NCBI RefSeq assembly: GCF_012272835.1 | Contig: NZ_JAAWWK010000006.1 | Coordinates: 62,001-126,000 of the forward strand | Origin: Spongiibacter thalassae | Lineage (GTDB): Bacteria; Pseudomonadota; Gammaproteobacteria; Pseudomonadales; Spongiibacteraceae | DNA: 64,000 nucleotides | Reading direction: 5' to 3' | Part shown: piece after piece, positions 17,401 through 27,980 of the stretch | Layout of the letters: each line of letters starts with the position of its first letter | How positions within the stretch are numbered: the first letter of the stretch is position 1 | Position numbers and translations under genes: made by a program | The notes under the pieces: model-generated | What the model saw: the letters and a program-made list of their open reading frames with translations, nothing else | Database searches by the model: none | Told to the model about the DNA's origin: nothing

Positions 17401-17920
17401 TGTTATGTCCTTTTAAAATTTGCTCCAAACCGGCGGTAACCAGCACAACGCGGTCGGCTAGCTGCGCAATATCCTGATGCAAACGACCGGATTCATCGAC
17501 AAACTGTCGCGACAGCGCCCCCATTGGTACTACCCCCTGGCCGACTTCGTTACTCACCAGAATCACGCGACCCGGAATACCTTCCAGCAACGCCAGCAAT
17601 TCATCCTTGATGCGCTGCCACTGCTGCGCATCTTCTTTAATCAGCCAGTTACTCAGCCACAGGGTCAGGCAATCAACCAGAATGCAGCGCTGAGCCGACG
17701 CGTGCTCGCGAATTGCCGCCGCCAGCGCCTCCGGCGCTTCGACAGTAAGCCAACCACAACCCGCGCGATCACTCTGATGGGCGGCAATCCGCGCGGCCAT
17801 TTCCGTGTCTCCGGCCGTCGCTGTAGCGATATATACCAGCTCCAGACCACTGGCCCGCGCCCGCGCTTCAGCCAGCCGACTTTTCCCGGAGCGCGCCCCG
17901 CCAAGGTATAATTCCAGCAC
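17393..17920 (-). CDS. cobU: Adenosylcobinamide kinase / adenosylcobinamide-phosphate guanylyltransferase
   Basis: A 175-residue bifunctional enzyme that phosphorylates adenosylcobinamide and then attaches GMP, preparing the ring side for joining to the lower ligand. The P-loop GGARSGKS is at residues 7-14, ERA-like AEARARASG and TATAGDTEMAARIAAHQ follow, and the conserved LVDCLTLWLSNWL and VSNEVGQGVVPMGALSRQFVDESG motifs are present. It starts at GTG 17920 with GAGG seven bases upstream. It leads the leftward cobU-cobT-cobC operon; cobS, often in the same operon, is absent here. Confidence 0.95.
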   Translation of the reverse strand: MLELYLGGARSGKSRLAEARARASGLELVYIATATAGDTEMAARIAAHQSDRAGCGWLTVEAPEALAAAIREHASAQRCILVDCLTLWLSNWLIKEDAQQWQRIKDELLALLEGIPGRVILVSNEVGQGVVPMGALSRQFVDESGRLHQDIAQLADRVVLVTAGLEQILKGHNSE

Positions 17921-18026
17921 TGGTGATCCTCTGTTATGTTCCGGTCAGGCCAACACTGCCTTCGTTAAAGCCGGTAACGTATAGTAGGCGCCTCATTCTA
18001 CAAGACAGCGGCAAGCAGAGGGAAAT

Positions 18027-18581
18027 ATGGGACATCGTTTATCCAAGATTTATACCCGCACCGGCGATGACGGCACTACCGGTCTGGGCGATGGCAGTCG
18101 TATCGACAAAGATCACGCGCGGATGCAGGCCATTGGCAGCATAGACGAACTAAACTCCCATCTCGGCTTACTGATTGCAGAACTGCCCCAGGGGGATGAC
18201 TATGCGGCCCTGTTGGCTCGCATACAACACGATTTGTTCGACCTGGGCGGCGAGTTGGCCGTACCCGGTTATACACTGGTGAGTGCTGAACGCATCGACG
18301 AGCTGGAAAAAAGCCTCGACGAGCTCAACGAAGATCTGCCGCCACTGAAGAACTTTATTCTGCCCGGCGGCAGCAAGCCTGCAGCCCTCTGTCATATGGC
18401 CCGGTCGGTATGTCGCCGCGCTGAGCGCGACTTGATTCGCTTGAACCGGGAAAATGAAGTGAACGACACCAGCCGCAAATATCTCAATCGACTGTCGGAC
18501 TTTCTGTTCGTTATGGCGCGTCTTCTCGCCAGGCGCGGCGACGGCGAAGAGGTGTTATGGCAACCCGCCAATCAGCGTTAA
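18027..18581 (+). CDS. Cob(I)alamin adenosyltransferase, PduO type
   Basis: A 184-residue enzyme of the PduO/MMAB family. It carries out the same chemistry as CobO but has a helical-bundle fold and no P-loop. YTRTGDDGTTGLGDGSRI (9-26) is the ATP-binding segment, SIDELNSHLGLL follows, and the family signature HMARSVCRRAERDLIRL is near residues 127-143. It starts at ATG 18027 with GAGGGA upstream and is divergent from cobU, sharing a 106-base intergenic region in which I see no second riboswitch. The symbol is left empty because several names are in use (pduO, cobO, yvqK). Confidence 0.93.
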   Translation: MGHRLSKIYTRTGDDGTTGLGDGSRIDKDHARMQAIGSIDELNSHLGLLIAELPQGDDYAALLARIQHDLFDLGGELAVPGYTLVSAERIDELEKSLDELNEDLPPLKNFILPGGSKPAALCHMARSVCRRAERDLIRLNRENEVNDTSRKYLNRLSDFLFVMARLLARRGDGEEVLWQPANQR

Positions 18582-18586
18582 GCGTA

Positions 18587-19462
18587 TTATCGCGGCCATA
18601 ACCAAGCCGCCCCCCTCACCCCGCTGCTGTCGCCATACTGCGCTTTCACCAGCCGGGTGCGGCAATCGTCACTGAACACCCATTGCTGCCAAAGCATTGG
18701 GACCCGTTCGTACAGGGTGGCAATATTCGACAGGCCGCCACCGAGCACCACCACCTCGGGATCGACGCAGTTAATCACTCCGGCGAGCCCTCGAGCCAGC
18801 TGCTGACAATATTGCTCCAGCGCTTGCTCTGCGAGGTCGTCGGCGCTGTCAGCCACTTCTTGCGCCGTTGCCGCCACCCCGCCAAGCTGCCGGTAAGTCT
18901 TCAATAAACCCGCTCCGCAGAGATAGGTTTCGACACAGTCCTGACGACCGCAGTAACACGCTCTTTTCTCAGCGGCTCCCGACAAGGGGTTGTGACCCCA
19001 CTCACCGGCAATGGCATTAGCGCCGGTCAACAGGCGACCATGAACGACCCAGCCGCCCCCTACTCCTGTACCCAGAATCACGCCAAACACGCTGTCGCTG
19101 CCAGCGGCACTGCCATCTTTCGCTTCCGACAGGGCGAAACAGTTGGCGTCGTTGGCGATGCGCACCTCGCGACCAAGGGCCTTGCTCAGGTCCGCCGCCA
19201 GAGGCTTGCCGTTCAGCACTGTGGAGTTGCAGTTTTTCATTAAACCACTGAGCAGCGACGGCGCGCCCGGTGTCCCCACACCCACAGAACAGCGGAAACC
19301 CAATTCCGCCTCAAGCTCCCTGCACAGCGCGCTGATCGCCTGCACCGTGGCCCGGTAATCCTGTGCCGGGGTGTTTATGCGCCGGCGCAATACAATCTCG
19401 CCGTCGTCAGCAAGGACGATAGCTTCAATCTTGGTGCCGCCCAGGTCGACTCCGATGCGCAT
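18587..19462 (-). CDS. ROK-family sugar kinase, probable fructokinase (Mak-like)
   Basis: A 291-residue cytosolic kinase that phosphorylates a hexose with ATP. IGVDLGGTKIEA (3-14) is the phosphate-binding loop. VFGVILGTGVGGGWVV and GEWGHNPL carry the catalytic region, and the ROK zinc motif is complete (His in GHNPL; three Cys in CYCGRQDC). The C-terminal part VVLGGGLSN completes the ATP site. The best match in style is E. coli Mak (manno/fructokinase); N-acetylglucosamine kinase is an alternative. It is convergent with the pduO gene (six bases apart) and upstream of nothing obviously related. Confidence 0.85.
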   Translation of the reverse strand: MRIGVDLGGTKIEAIVLADDGEIVLRRRINTPAQDYRATVQAISALCRELEAELGFRCSVGVGTPGAPSLLSGLMKNCNSTVLNGKPLAADLSKALGREVRIANDANCFALSEAKDGSAAGSDSVFGVILGTGVGGGWVVHGRLLTGANAIAGEWGHNPLSGAAEKRACYCGRQDCVETYLCGAGLLKTYRQLGGVAATAQEVADSADDLAEQALEQYCQQLARGLAGVINCVDPEVVVLGGGLSNIATLYERVPMLWQQWVFSDDCRTRLVKAQYGDSSGVRGAAWLWPR

Positions 19463-19478
19463 TGATTCAGACCTTGCG

Positions 19479-20327
19479 TTAAAACAGTTCGATCAAGGCC
19501 ATGACGCCCACCCAGCACAGCAGGCTGCGCGACAGCATTTGCTGGGCCGCCTGCAATTCATCACTGGCCCGCTGTAAAAACGCACTATCGTCCTGCGCTT
19601 CTTCAGCGCTGACACCAGGTAAGCATGTGGCACCGAGCTGATCCAGGTAGTCGTCACTGGGCAGCTCGGCAACACTGAGCTGTCGCCACACCGGGAAGCA
19701 GCGATCAAAGTGGCCAATCAACGCAAAGGCAAACCCAAGCAGGCGCGCAGGAAGGTACTCAAAGTAATACAGCCCCTGAAACGCCATGTCCCGCTCGCGC
19801 TGTTCAGAGTCTTCATGGCGAGCAATCAAAAACAGCAGGCGGTAAGCCAGCGCAAACACCGGCCCGGCAAGGAAAAACCAGAACACCACCGCAAACCATC
19901 GCTCAAAGCCGTGATAGAACACTCCCTTGCGCACGGCCTGGTGCAACTGCAAGGCATTTTCCGCACCTGTGCGCAATTCCGGATCGAAATACTCTCCGTG
20001 CCGCCGCGCCCCTTCCAGATCTCCCCGCTGCCAACTATTCAGGTAGAGCCGCAGCTGTATGTGAAAATCACCCCGCCCGAGGCTATACAGCAGAATGACC
20101 ACACTGATAATAAATGCCGGCAACCCGAACAAAATCGGGCCTAATAAAAACAACACCAGCGCCACCAACAACAAGGGTGACAGGGTCAATAGCAAGCGCG
20201 GCACGGCCCCATTTATTTTTCGAAGGGAGCGCCGAAGCGCCACAAACCAATCGTCGCTTTGAACAATTGCGCCACTGCCCCAAAATTGAACCGCCCCCCA
20301 GGCGATAAGCACCGCAAAGAATTCCAT
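19479..20327 (-). CDS. ampE: AmpE-like inner-membrane protein
   Basis: A membrane protein of about 282 residues with hydrophobic segments near residues 50-85, 130-165 and at the C-terminus. AmpE belongs to the CobD/CbiB-like superfamily and is coded downstream of AmpD, as here. Its function is uncertain; with AmpD it modulates beta-lactamase induction. Because of its fold it can be mis-called CbiB, but the neighbouring ampD, FPVWRQLSV and the length fit AmpE. Two starts are possible: GTG at 20342, overlapping the ampD stop, and ATG at 20327, which I prefer because the protein then begins MEFFAVLIAW. Confidence 0.83.
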   Translation of the reverse strand: MEFFAVLIAWGAVQFWGSGAIVQSDDWFVALRRSLRKINGAVPRLLLTLSPLLLVALVLFLLGPILFGLPAFIISVVILLYSLGRGDFHIQLRLYLNSWQRGDLEGARRHGEYFDPELRTGAENALQLHQAVRKGVFYHGFERWFAVVFWFFLAGPVFALAYRLLFLIARHEDSEQRERDMAFQGLYYFEYLPARLLGFAFALIGHFDRCFPVWRQLSVAELPSDDYLDQLGATCLPGVSAEEAQDDSAFLQRASDELQAAQQMLSRSLLCWVGVMALIELF

Positions 20328-20335
20328 AGTCTGCG

Positions 20336-20887
20336 TTAGCACTCCCAGTATTGTAGATAGCGGTGCCAGTCAAAGGCCGGCCCAGGGTCAGTTTTTCGTC
20401 CCGGCGCGACGTCGCAATGGCCGACGATGCGCTCAGGGGTAAGCAGCGGAAAGCGCTTCATCAACGCGTCGGTAACCCTTTGCAGCTGCTGATACTGCAG
20501 GTCAGTGTAGGGGACGTTGTCACAGCCTTCCAGCTCAATACCGATACTAAAGTCGTTACAGTTATCTCGCCCCGCATAATGGGACACCCCGGCATGCCAG
20601 GCGCGATCAAGAAAGGAGACAAACTGGATAACTTCCCCAAGGCGATCAATCAACAAGTGAGCAGATACGCGCAGGTCGAGCAGGTCGGCAAAGTCAGCGT
20701 GCACAGAACAATCGAGGGTATTGCAAAACAGCTGCTCAATATAACCGGTGCCAAAACAACCCGCTGGCAGGCTAATGTTGTGTATCACCAGCAACTCAAT
20801 GCTGTGGCCAAAGGGGCGCTGATTGTAATTAGTCGAAGGCCGGCGAGTCACATCGCTCAACCAACCGTCTGTATCAATCGAATACAT
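20336..20887 (-). CDS. ampD: 1,6-anhydro-N-acetylmuramyl-L-alanine amidase
   Basis: A 183-residue zinc amidase that cleaves the peptide from anhydro-muropeptides in the cytosol during peptidoglycan recycling. IELLVIHNISLPAGCFGTGYIEQLF carries the first zinc His, followed by HLLIDRLGEVIQFV and AWHAGVSHYAGRDNCNDFSIGIELEG. The C-terminal GHCDVAPGRKTDPG holds the remaining zinc ligands. There is no signal peptide, consistent with the cytosolic AmpD, not the AmpDh paralogues. It acts on the substrate imported by AmpG (3174-4721). Confidence 0.95.
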   Translation of the reverse strand: MYSIDTDGWLSDVTRRPSTNYNQRPFGHSIELLVIHNISLPAGCFGTGYIEQLFCNTLDCSVHADFADLLDLRVSAHLLIDRLGEVIQFVSFLDRAWHAGVSHYAGRDNCNDFSIGIELEGCDNVPYTDLQYQQLQRVTDALMKRFPLLTPERIVGHCDVAPGRKTDPGPAFDWHRYLQYWEC

Positions 20888-20954
20888 GGGGGATTCCTGA
20901 CAAACTGCAGGAATTGTAGCAGCCCTCAGCGCAATGCTACAGCGCAGGAGGGCC

Positions 20955-23270
20955 TTAGTTGGTAGGCTTGTTACGCATATCCCGAAGATTGCTGATCACC
21001 GACTCCAGCGCCCTATCGAACAAGCGGTCGTCGTCTATCAGTACCAAATCCCCGGACTCAAGCGCCGCTGTTAAACTGCGCAAATCGTGTTCGCAGACTT
21101 TGATACCCGCGCGATCAACAAAGATGTACTTGCCAATACCATTAATCACAGCGGCAAGGCGGCAGCGCTGCATCTTGCCATCGGCGACCGTAAGATCAAC
21201 CCAATTACCGACACGCAAATTTGCCAAACCACTGGCCATCTCCCTCGGCTTGGCGGCACTGCGGGACTCCTCTGTGTCCCCGGACAGCGGCAGCGAATGG
21301 GCCGTTCGCCCCTCTTCTGCCTCCGATATTCGATCAAATTTCTCGGCGACCGCCGCGTCGAGGTCGTCGAGATCGAGAACTCTGGCCCGGTTTTCAGTCG
21401 AGGGCTGCCCCCGACTCTTCCGCGTCAATTTGGCCATGTGCAGCCGCTCAAGCTGCTCGAACCACTGCCCGGTCTCAAAAATATTGAGCGACACCCTGTT
21501 AAAGCCCAAGCGCAGGGTTTCCGTCAACACCGGCAAGGCCTCTATCAATTCGTTGCGGTGACCCGACTCATTGTTTGGAGCCACACTCCACAGCAGACGA
21601 TCGACCAACTCAGTTTCGTCACGGAAACGGGCGCTGTCAGGGCCGGCCTGAACATAGCTGATAAAAAGAACCTTGCTCCACCCATCCTTGAGAATCTTGT
21701 GCACAACCGCCGGATAATTGCCCGAAGCCAATTTATCATCCAGCACACCGGCCACATAGGCGCGAGCGGTCTCCGCGGTCGCGCGACCACCCTCAGCGGA
21801 CTCGGCACGCTGGGCCAGCAGCTCGGCACGCTGCATCGCGCGCCGCTGAAACTTGCTGAAGTCTTGCAGTGCATCGACAAAGACCTGGGTATCAACCGCA
21901 AAGTCGCCCAGGACTCGAATCACCACCTCTTCCAATTTCTTGTAGAGGGGGTCCTTCTTCACAGCACCATTGGGCGACCAACCAATTCCGGCACCCATGA
22001 TTGAACTCAGCAGTTTTCTCGCGGGGTGTTCCTCATGGCTGAAGAAACCCTTGTCCAACAAGGCAATTTTGAGAATAGGAATTTGCAGCTGGGCCAGAAG
22101 CGCCTTCAGGTGTTCGGACAGTACATCGCCCTCAAGAATATACTCGAACAGCGAGCCCACAAAGCTGATCGTGTCGCGGTCACGCTCAGCAGACAGGGCC
22201 GATGCATCGCCAGCCCCCACCTTGTTGACCTGCTGCAGGCGCCCAATCAACTTTTCCGCAATATCTTCTATGTGCCCGGTTTCATCATTTGCCGCCCGGC
22301 GATTGAGAAAATGGGCGTACTGCTCATTCTGCATATCCTGCAGAGCAACCATAAATGAGGGCTTTGACAGCGCTTTGGGTTCAGCACCGCCAACGCCGTT
22401 ATTCACAATATTCTCCAGGGCGTCGATCAGCTGGGATACCAGCACCGTCGTCTGGGTCCGAGCACTCGCACCGGATGGGGCTTCCCCCGCTCGCGCCTGC
22501 GCCGGCGCCGAAGACGAATCACCGGGCTGTACCGGAGCAGGTTCGGGTTCCGACTCAACCTGAGGGCGCGGGCCTCTTTTGCGGTTAAGCATGTCAATCG
22601 ACAGTCCCTGAGCTTCGAGCACAGGAACCAGCAATTCAAACATTTCGCCAAAACGCCCAACCAACTCACTGTCGAATAATTTCAACAGCACCAGGCGAGC
22701 TTTAATATCAATATCCAACAAGCGGCTTGCTTCACCCAGCGCCTGGGCGATGCTGGCTGGACCAATCGGCAAGTCCGCTGCGGCAATAACCTCTCCGCCG
22801 ACACAGTGCTGCCAAGCAGTGCATAACAGCCACAATTCCTGCAGAAACTTGCGCTCGGCTTTCTTCGCCATACCTTCAATGGCGACAAGCTCTTCAAGAG
22901 CATCTGACTCAAGTAGCTTTAACTTGGCCTCACCGCGGTCCTGGGGTGAAGATCGTCCGCGCAGCCCTCGAGGTGAAAACCCATCACTCAGCACTTCCAC
23001 AAAACGGGCTTCAATGTGCTGACGATGAACGCGGATTTCCCGCATAGAGTCGAAATAGATGTGTTGTTCTTTGGCGTTACTGGCCTCATCAGCCAACTCG
23101 AACAGGCGATCATCCACCTCATCGAGCAGAACGGTCAGGCGCTCGCTTAAGTACAGACGGCTTTTTTCACAAAGCGCTTTGAGCTCTGCAGGGAGATTGG
23201 CAGTCGATGGCGCCTCGCCCTGAGGCGCTGCCTTATCGAAGCCAACTATTTTAGATCCCTTATCCGTCAT
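20955..23270 (-). CDS. DUF1631 family protein, function unknown
   Basis: A 771-residue soluble protein matching the DUF1631 family in its general build: a helical N-terminal region (about 25-110 and 130-220), a low-complexity Pro/Ala/Glu-rich segment near residues 235-270, and a long helical region after it. The C-terminal 90 residues (WVDLTVADGKMQRCRLAAVI, KYIFVDRAGIKVCEHDLRSL) look like a small PilZ-like barrel, though the classical RxxxR and DxSxxG motifs are not obvious. No signal peptide or membrane helix. It follows no evident operon partner; ampD lies 67 bases downstream on the same strand. Confidence 0.8.
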   Translation of the reverse strand: MTDKGSKIVGFDKAAPQGEAPSTANLPAELKALCEKSRLYLSERLTVLLDEVDDRLFELADEASNAKEQHIYFDSMREIRVHRQHIEARFVEVLSDGFSPRGLRGRSSPQDRGEAKLKLLESDALEELVAIEGMAKKAERKFLQELWLLCTAWQHCVGGEVIAAADLPIGPASIAQALGEASRLLDIDIKARLVLLKLFDSELVGRFGEMFELLVPVLEAQGLSIDMLNRKRGPRPQVESEPEPAPVQPGDSSSAPAQARAGEAPSGASARTQTTVLVSQLIDALENIVNNGVGGAEPKALSKPSFMVALQDMQNEQYAHFLNRRAANDETGHIEDIAEKLIGRLQQVNKVGAGDASALSAERDRDTISFVGSLFEYILEGDVLSEHLKALLAQLQIPILKIALLDKGFFSHEEHPARKLLSSIMGAGIGWSPNGAVKKDPLYKKLEEVVIRVLGDFAVDTQVFVDALQDFSKFQRRAMQRAELLAQRAESAEGGRATAETARAYVAGVLDDKLASGNYPAVVHKILKDGWSKVLFISYVQAGPDSARFRDETELVDRLLWSVAPNNESGHRNELIEALPVLTETLRLGFNRVSLNIFETGQWFEQLERLHMAKLTRKSRGQPSTENRARVLDLDDLDAAVAEKFDRISEAEEGRTAHSLPLSGDTEESRSAAKPREMASGLANLRVGNWVDLTVADGKMQRCRLAAVINGIGKYIFVDRAGIKVCEHDLRSLTAALESGDLVLIDDDRLFDRALESVISNLRDMRNKPTN

Positions 23271-23382
23271 CTCTAACTTATCGCCAATTATGCCATCGCC
23301 AACACTACGTTAATTACTCTGCAGCACTGCTGCCTGCAACACCAACCCTGAGGAGAATCTCCTAGATCACCGCAGTTTACAC

Positions 23383-25259
<1,877 letters not shown>

Positions 25260-25288
25260 TGCTCACTCCATGCACATTATTAACGTTC

Positions 25289-25320
25289 AAAAACAAAAAG
25301 GCCCCCAATTAAGGAGGCCT
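25289..25320 (-). terminator. Rho-independent terminator after pilA
   Basis: On the minus strand AGGCCTCC (25320-25313) pairs with GGGGGCCT (25306-25299) with one mismatch and a six-base loop (TTAATT). It is followed directly by TTTTTGTTTTTG. The hairpin lies 49 bases beyond the pilA stop and before tfpZ, so most pilA transcripts should end here and a few should continue into tfpZ. Confidence 0.75.
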
Positions 25321-25368
25321 CCATGCAGGGCGAAAGCCCCGACCTTACTAACTCAACATCATGTCAGA

Positions 25369-25932
25369 TTATGCGCGACACTCTGCAGGAGCCAGGTTAC
25401 CAGGCAGTGTTGCACTGGCTGGCGCATTGGTTTTACCGGCAGCATAACAAGTCCAGATGATAGCACCTGTAGGACGAACAGCAGCAGCCAAGGCACCACC
25501 GTTAACGGTAGGAATCAGGCTCACGACGTTAGAACCAGCCGCAGACACTCGATTACCAAATGCAACATCAATCTGACCTGTCGCAGTAGTAATGGTAATG
25601 GTCAACACGTTTGGCGAAGTGTTGGCAGTAACACCATTGTCACCCACTGTCTGGACACAAGTCCCCGCAGCAGTACAAGGGGTTGTCGCAACACCAGCTG
25701 CAGCGCTTGTACCATAACCGGCACCCAGACCACCGTTGGCTGCAGGGGTTACGTTCGACGCATTATCCACAACGATCATTTTTGCTTCGCCAGCCAACGC
25801 CAGACCTTCAGCAACACGGCTACGCGCTGTGTAGTCCTGGTACGCAGGCAGAGCGACTGCCGCCAAAATACCGATAATCGCCACAACGATCATCAGTTCG
25901 ATAAGAGTAAAACCCTGTTGTACTTTTTTCAT
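25369..25932 (-). CDS. pilA: Type IVa major pilin
   Basis: A 187-residue prepilin. The short leader MKKVQQG is cleaved before Phe8, giving mature [25 protein letters not shown] with Glu5 of the mature chain in place. The C-terminal domain has four cysteines: a close pair (PCTAAGTC) and a distal pair (WTCYAA...AECRA), the latter forming the usual disulfide-bonded loop. The open frame extends to 26019, but the ATG at 25932 has GGAG upstream and gives the standard leader. A sigma-54 promoter precedes it. The globular part is rich in Ala, Thr and Asn repeats. Confidence 0.95.
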   Translation of the reverse strand: MKKVQQGFTLIELMIVVAIIGILAAVALPAYQDYTARSRVAEGLALAGEAKMIVVDNASNVTPAANGGLGAGYGTSAAAGVATTPCTAAGTCVQTVGDNGVTANTSPNVLTITITTATGQIDVAFGNRVSAAGSNVVSLIPTVNGGALAAAVRPTGAIIWTCYAAGKTNAPASATLPGNLAPAECRA

Positions 25933-25996
25933 AACGATCTCCGATTCACTACTTGTAAGGGCATCAGCCAATACTTTATTGGCATGCCTAGGAATT

Positions 25997-26012
25997 AGCA
26001 TTGAACATGCCA
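25997..26012 (-). promoter_or_regulatory. Sigma-54 promoter of pilA
   Basis: On the minus strand TGGCATG-TTCA-ATGCT (26012-25997) matches the sigma-54 consensus TGGCACG-N4-TTGCT, with exact spacing of the GG and GC elements. The predicted start is near 25985, about 52 bases before the pilA ATG. In Pseudomonas pilA is transcribed by sigma-54 RNA polymerase with the PilR activator; the regulator is not in this window. The 305-base pilA-pilB gap holds nothing else I can name. Confidence 0.75.
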
Positions 26013-26237
26013 ATCTCAATTATTTTATTAACTCATTGTTTTTTATAAAATAACCTAGCAGCTCATCGCAAACACCCAGCAACAGACTGACATTTTTTGT
26101 CAGCAAGACATGTCAATTCGCAAATTTTGTCGCCCATTACCCAGGTCTGTCATCAGCAATACCCCTCTTGCTCCAGCATCTGCCATAATGAGGGGAAAAT
26201 TCGCTCACACCCAAATCCTGGAAAATCGGCTTACACG

Positions 26238-27956
26238 ATGAATAGCTCGCAAACCCCACTCACTGGCTTGGCCAGACGCCTTGTTTACGATGGCCTGCTG
26301 GACGAGGCGGCGGTCGCCAAAGCCCAGGAAAGCGCGCAGAAAAACAAAAAGAGCCTGGTCACCCATCTTGTCGAGAAAAGCCTTGTCGACGGACTGGCCA
26401 TCGCGGAAGCCGCCGCTGATGAGTTTGGTGTGCCTTTTCTCGACCTGCGCGCCTTTAATATGGAGTTTGCCCCGCAAAAGCTGGTGGACAACAAACTTAT
26501 CAAACAGTATCACGCCCTTCCGCTATGGAAGCGAGGCAAGCGCCTGTACATTGGGCTTTCTGACCCAACCAACTTGCACGCACTGGATCAGATCAAGTTC
26601 CACACCAATCTCATTACCGAACCCATCGTGGTGGAGGAGGCCGCTCTCTCTGCCGCCATCGAAAAGTATATTTCGGCCCAGGAAGAGTCTCTGTCAGACA
26701 GCCTGGGCGATATGGAGGATGTTGACCTTGAGGGGCTCGACGTCTCGGCGGTAGACGAAGACGCCGCCGCAAACGCCGACCAGAGCGGCGCCGACGAAGC
26801 CCCAGTAGTGAAATTCGTCAACAAGGTGTTACTCGACGCGATTCGCGGCGGCGCTTCCGACATTCACTTTGAGCCCTATGAAAAAGCCTATCGAGTGCGA
26901 TTTCGTACCGATGGCATTCTGCAGGAAGTTGCCCGCCCTCCGGCATCGCTGGGTTTTCGTCTGGCCGCGCGACTGAAGGTCATGTCGCAAATGGACATCT
27001 CCGAGCGCCGCATCCCCCAGGACGGCCGGATTAAAATGAAGCTGTCCAAAACCCGCGCCATCGACTTTCGGGTTAACACCCTGCCCACCCTGTGGGGTGA
27101 AAAAGTGGTACTGCGTATCCTCGACCCGTCATCCGCACAAATGGGCATCGATGCCCTGGGCTACGAGCCGGAACAAAAGGAAATGTACCTGTCGGCGCTC
27201 AACCAACCCCAGGGTATGATACTGGTCACCGGCCCCACAGGTTCGGGTAAAACCGTTTCGCTGTACACCGGGCTGAATATTCTCAACACCGTAGAGCGCA
27301 ATATCTCCACCGCCGAGGACCCGGTTGAAATCAACCTCGAGGGCATCAACCAGGTTCACGTCAATGCCAAGGTGGGGCTGGGCTTTCCCGAAGCACTGCG
27401 CTCCTTTCTCCGCCAGGATCCGGACATCATCATGGTCGGCGAGATTCGGGATCTGGAAACCGCGGAAATCGCTATCAAGGCAGCACAGACCGGTCACTTG
27501 GTGCTATCCACCCTGCACACCAATAGCGCACCGGAAACGCTGACCCGCCTGCTGAACATGGGGGTGCCTGCGTTCAACGTGGCCACCTCTGTCAGCCTGA
27601 TTATCGCCCAGCGTCTCGCCCGTCGGCTGTGCAGCGAGTGCGCCCGCCCCGCCGACATTCCCAGAGAAACCCTCCTCGACGAGGGCTTCACCGAAGATAT
27701 GCTGAACAGTGCGCGCATTATGGAGCCGGTTGGCTGCGATCGATGCAATGGCGGATACAAGGGCCGAGTCGGTATTTACGAAGTCGTTCGCGTTACTGCG
27801 GACATCTCCCGTATTATCATGGAGAACGGTAATTCCCTGGAAATTGCCGAGCAGGCACAAAAAGAAGGGTTCCCCAACCTACGGCAGTCCGCGCTAAAGA
27901 AATGCGCCCAGGGGGTAACCAGCCTCAAAGAGGTCAACCGTGTCACAAAAGATTAG
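26238..27956 (+). CDS. pilB: Type IV pilus extension ATPase
   Basis: A 572-residue hexameric ATPase that powers pilin polymerisation at the inner membrane. The N-terminal GSPII_E-like domain covers about residues 1-150. GGASDIHFEPYEKAYRVRFR begins the core. Walker A is GPTGSGKT (332-339), then the Asp box with EDPVEINLEGINQVHVN, Walker B with RQDPDIIMVGEIRD, and the His box TGHLVLSTLHTN. A zinc motif follows (CSEC near the end, then CDRC). The frame is open from 26097, but the ATG at 26238 gives the conserved start. It is divergent from pilA and heads pilB-pilC-pilD. Confidence 0.96.
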   Translation: MNSSQTPLTGLARRLVYDGLLDEAAVAKAQESAQKNKKSLVTHLVEKSLVDGLAIAEAAADEFGVPFLDLRAFNMEFAPQKLVDNKLIKQYHALPLWKRGKRLYIGLSDPTNLHALDQIKFHTNLITEPIVVEEAALSAAIEKYISAQEESLSDSLGDMEDVDLEGLDVSAVDEDAAANADQSGADEAPVVKFVNKVLLDAIRGGASDIHFEPYEKAYRVRFRTDGILQEVARPPASLGFRLAARLKVMSQMDISERRIPQDGRIKMKLSKTRAIDFRVNTLPTLWGEKVVLRILDPSSAQMGIDALGYEPEQKEMYLSALNQPQGMILVTGPTGSGKTVSLYTGLNILNTVERNISTAEDPVEINLEGINQVHVNAKVGLGFPEALRSFLRQDPDIIMVGEIRDLETAEIAIKAAQTGHLVLSTLHTNSAPETLTRLLNMGVPAFNVATSVSLIIAQRLARRLCSECARPADIPRETLLDEGFTEDMLNSARIMEPVGCDRCNGGYKGRVGIYEVVRVTADISRIIMENGNSLEIAEQAQKEGFPNLRQSALKKCAQGVTSLKEVNRVTKD

Positions 27957-27980
27957 TAGCATAGGCGGCAGAGAATAATT

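Noticed and set aside
17921-18026. A second cobalamin riboswitch in the cobU/PduO divergent gap
   Set aside because: Only 106 bases are available and neither the B12 box nor the central conserved block is present on either strand.
19479-20342. Reading the AmpE-like gene as cbiB/cobD, which would fill a gap in the B12 pathway
   Set aside because: AmpE and CbiB share a superfamily, but the gene is adjacent to ampD and has AmpE-like sequence and length.
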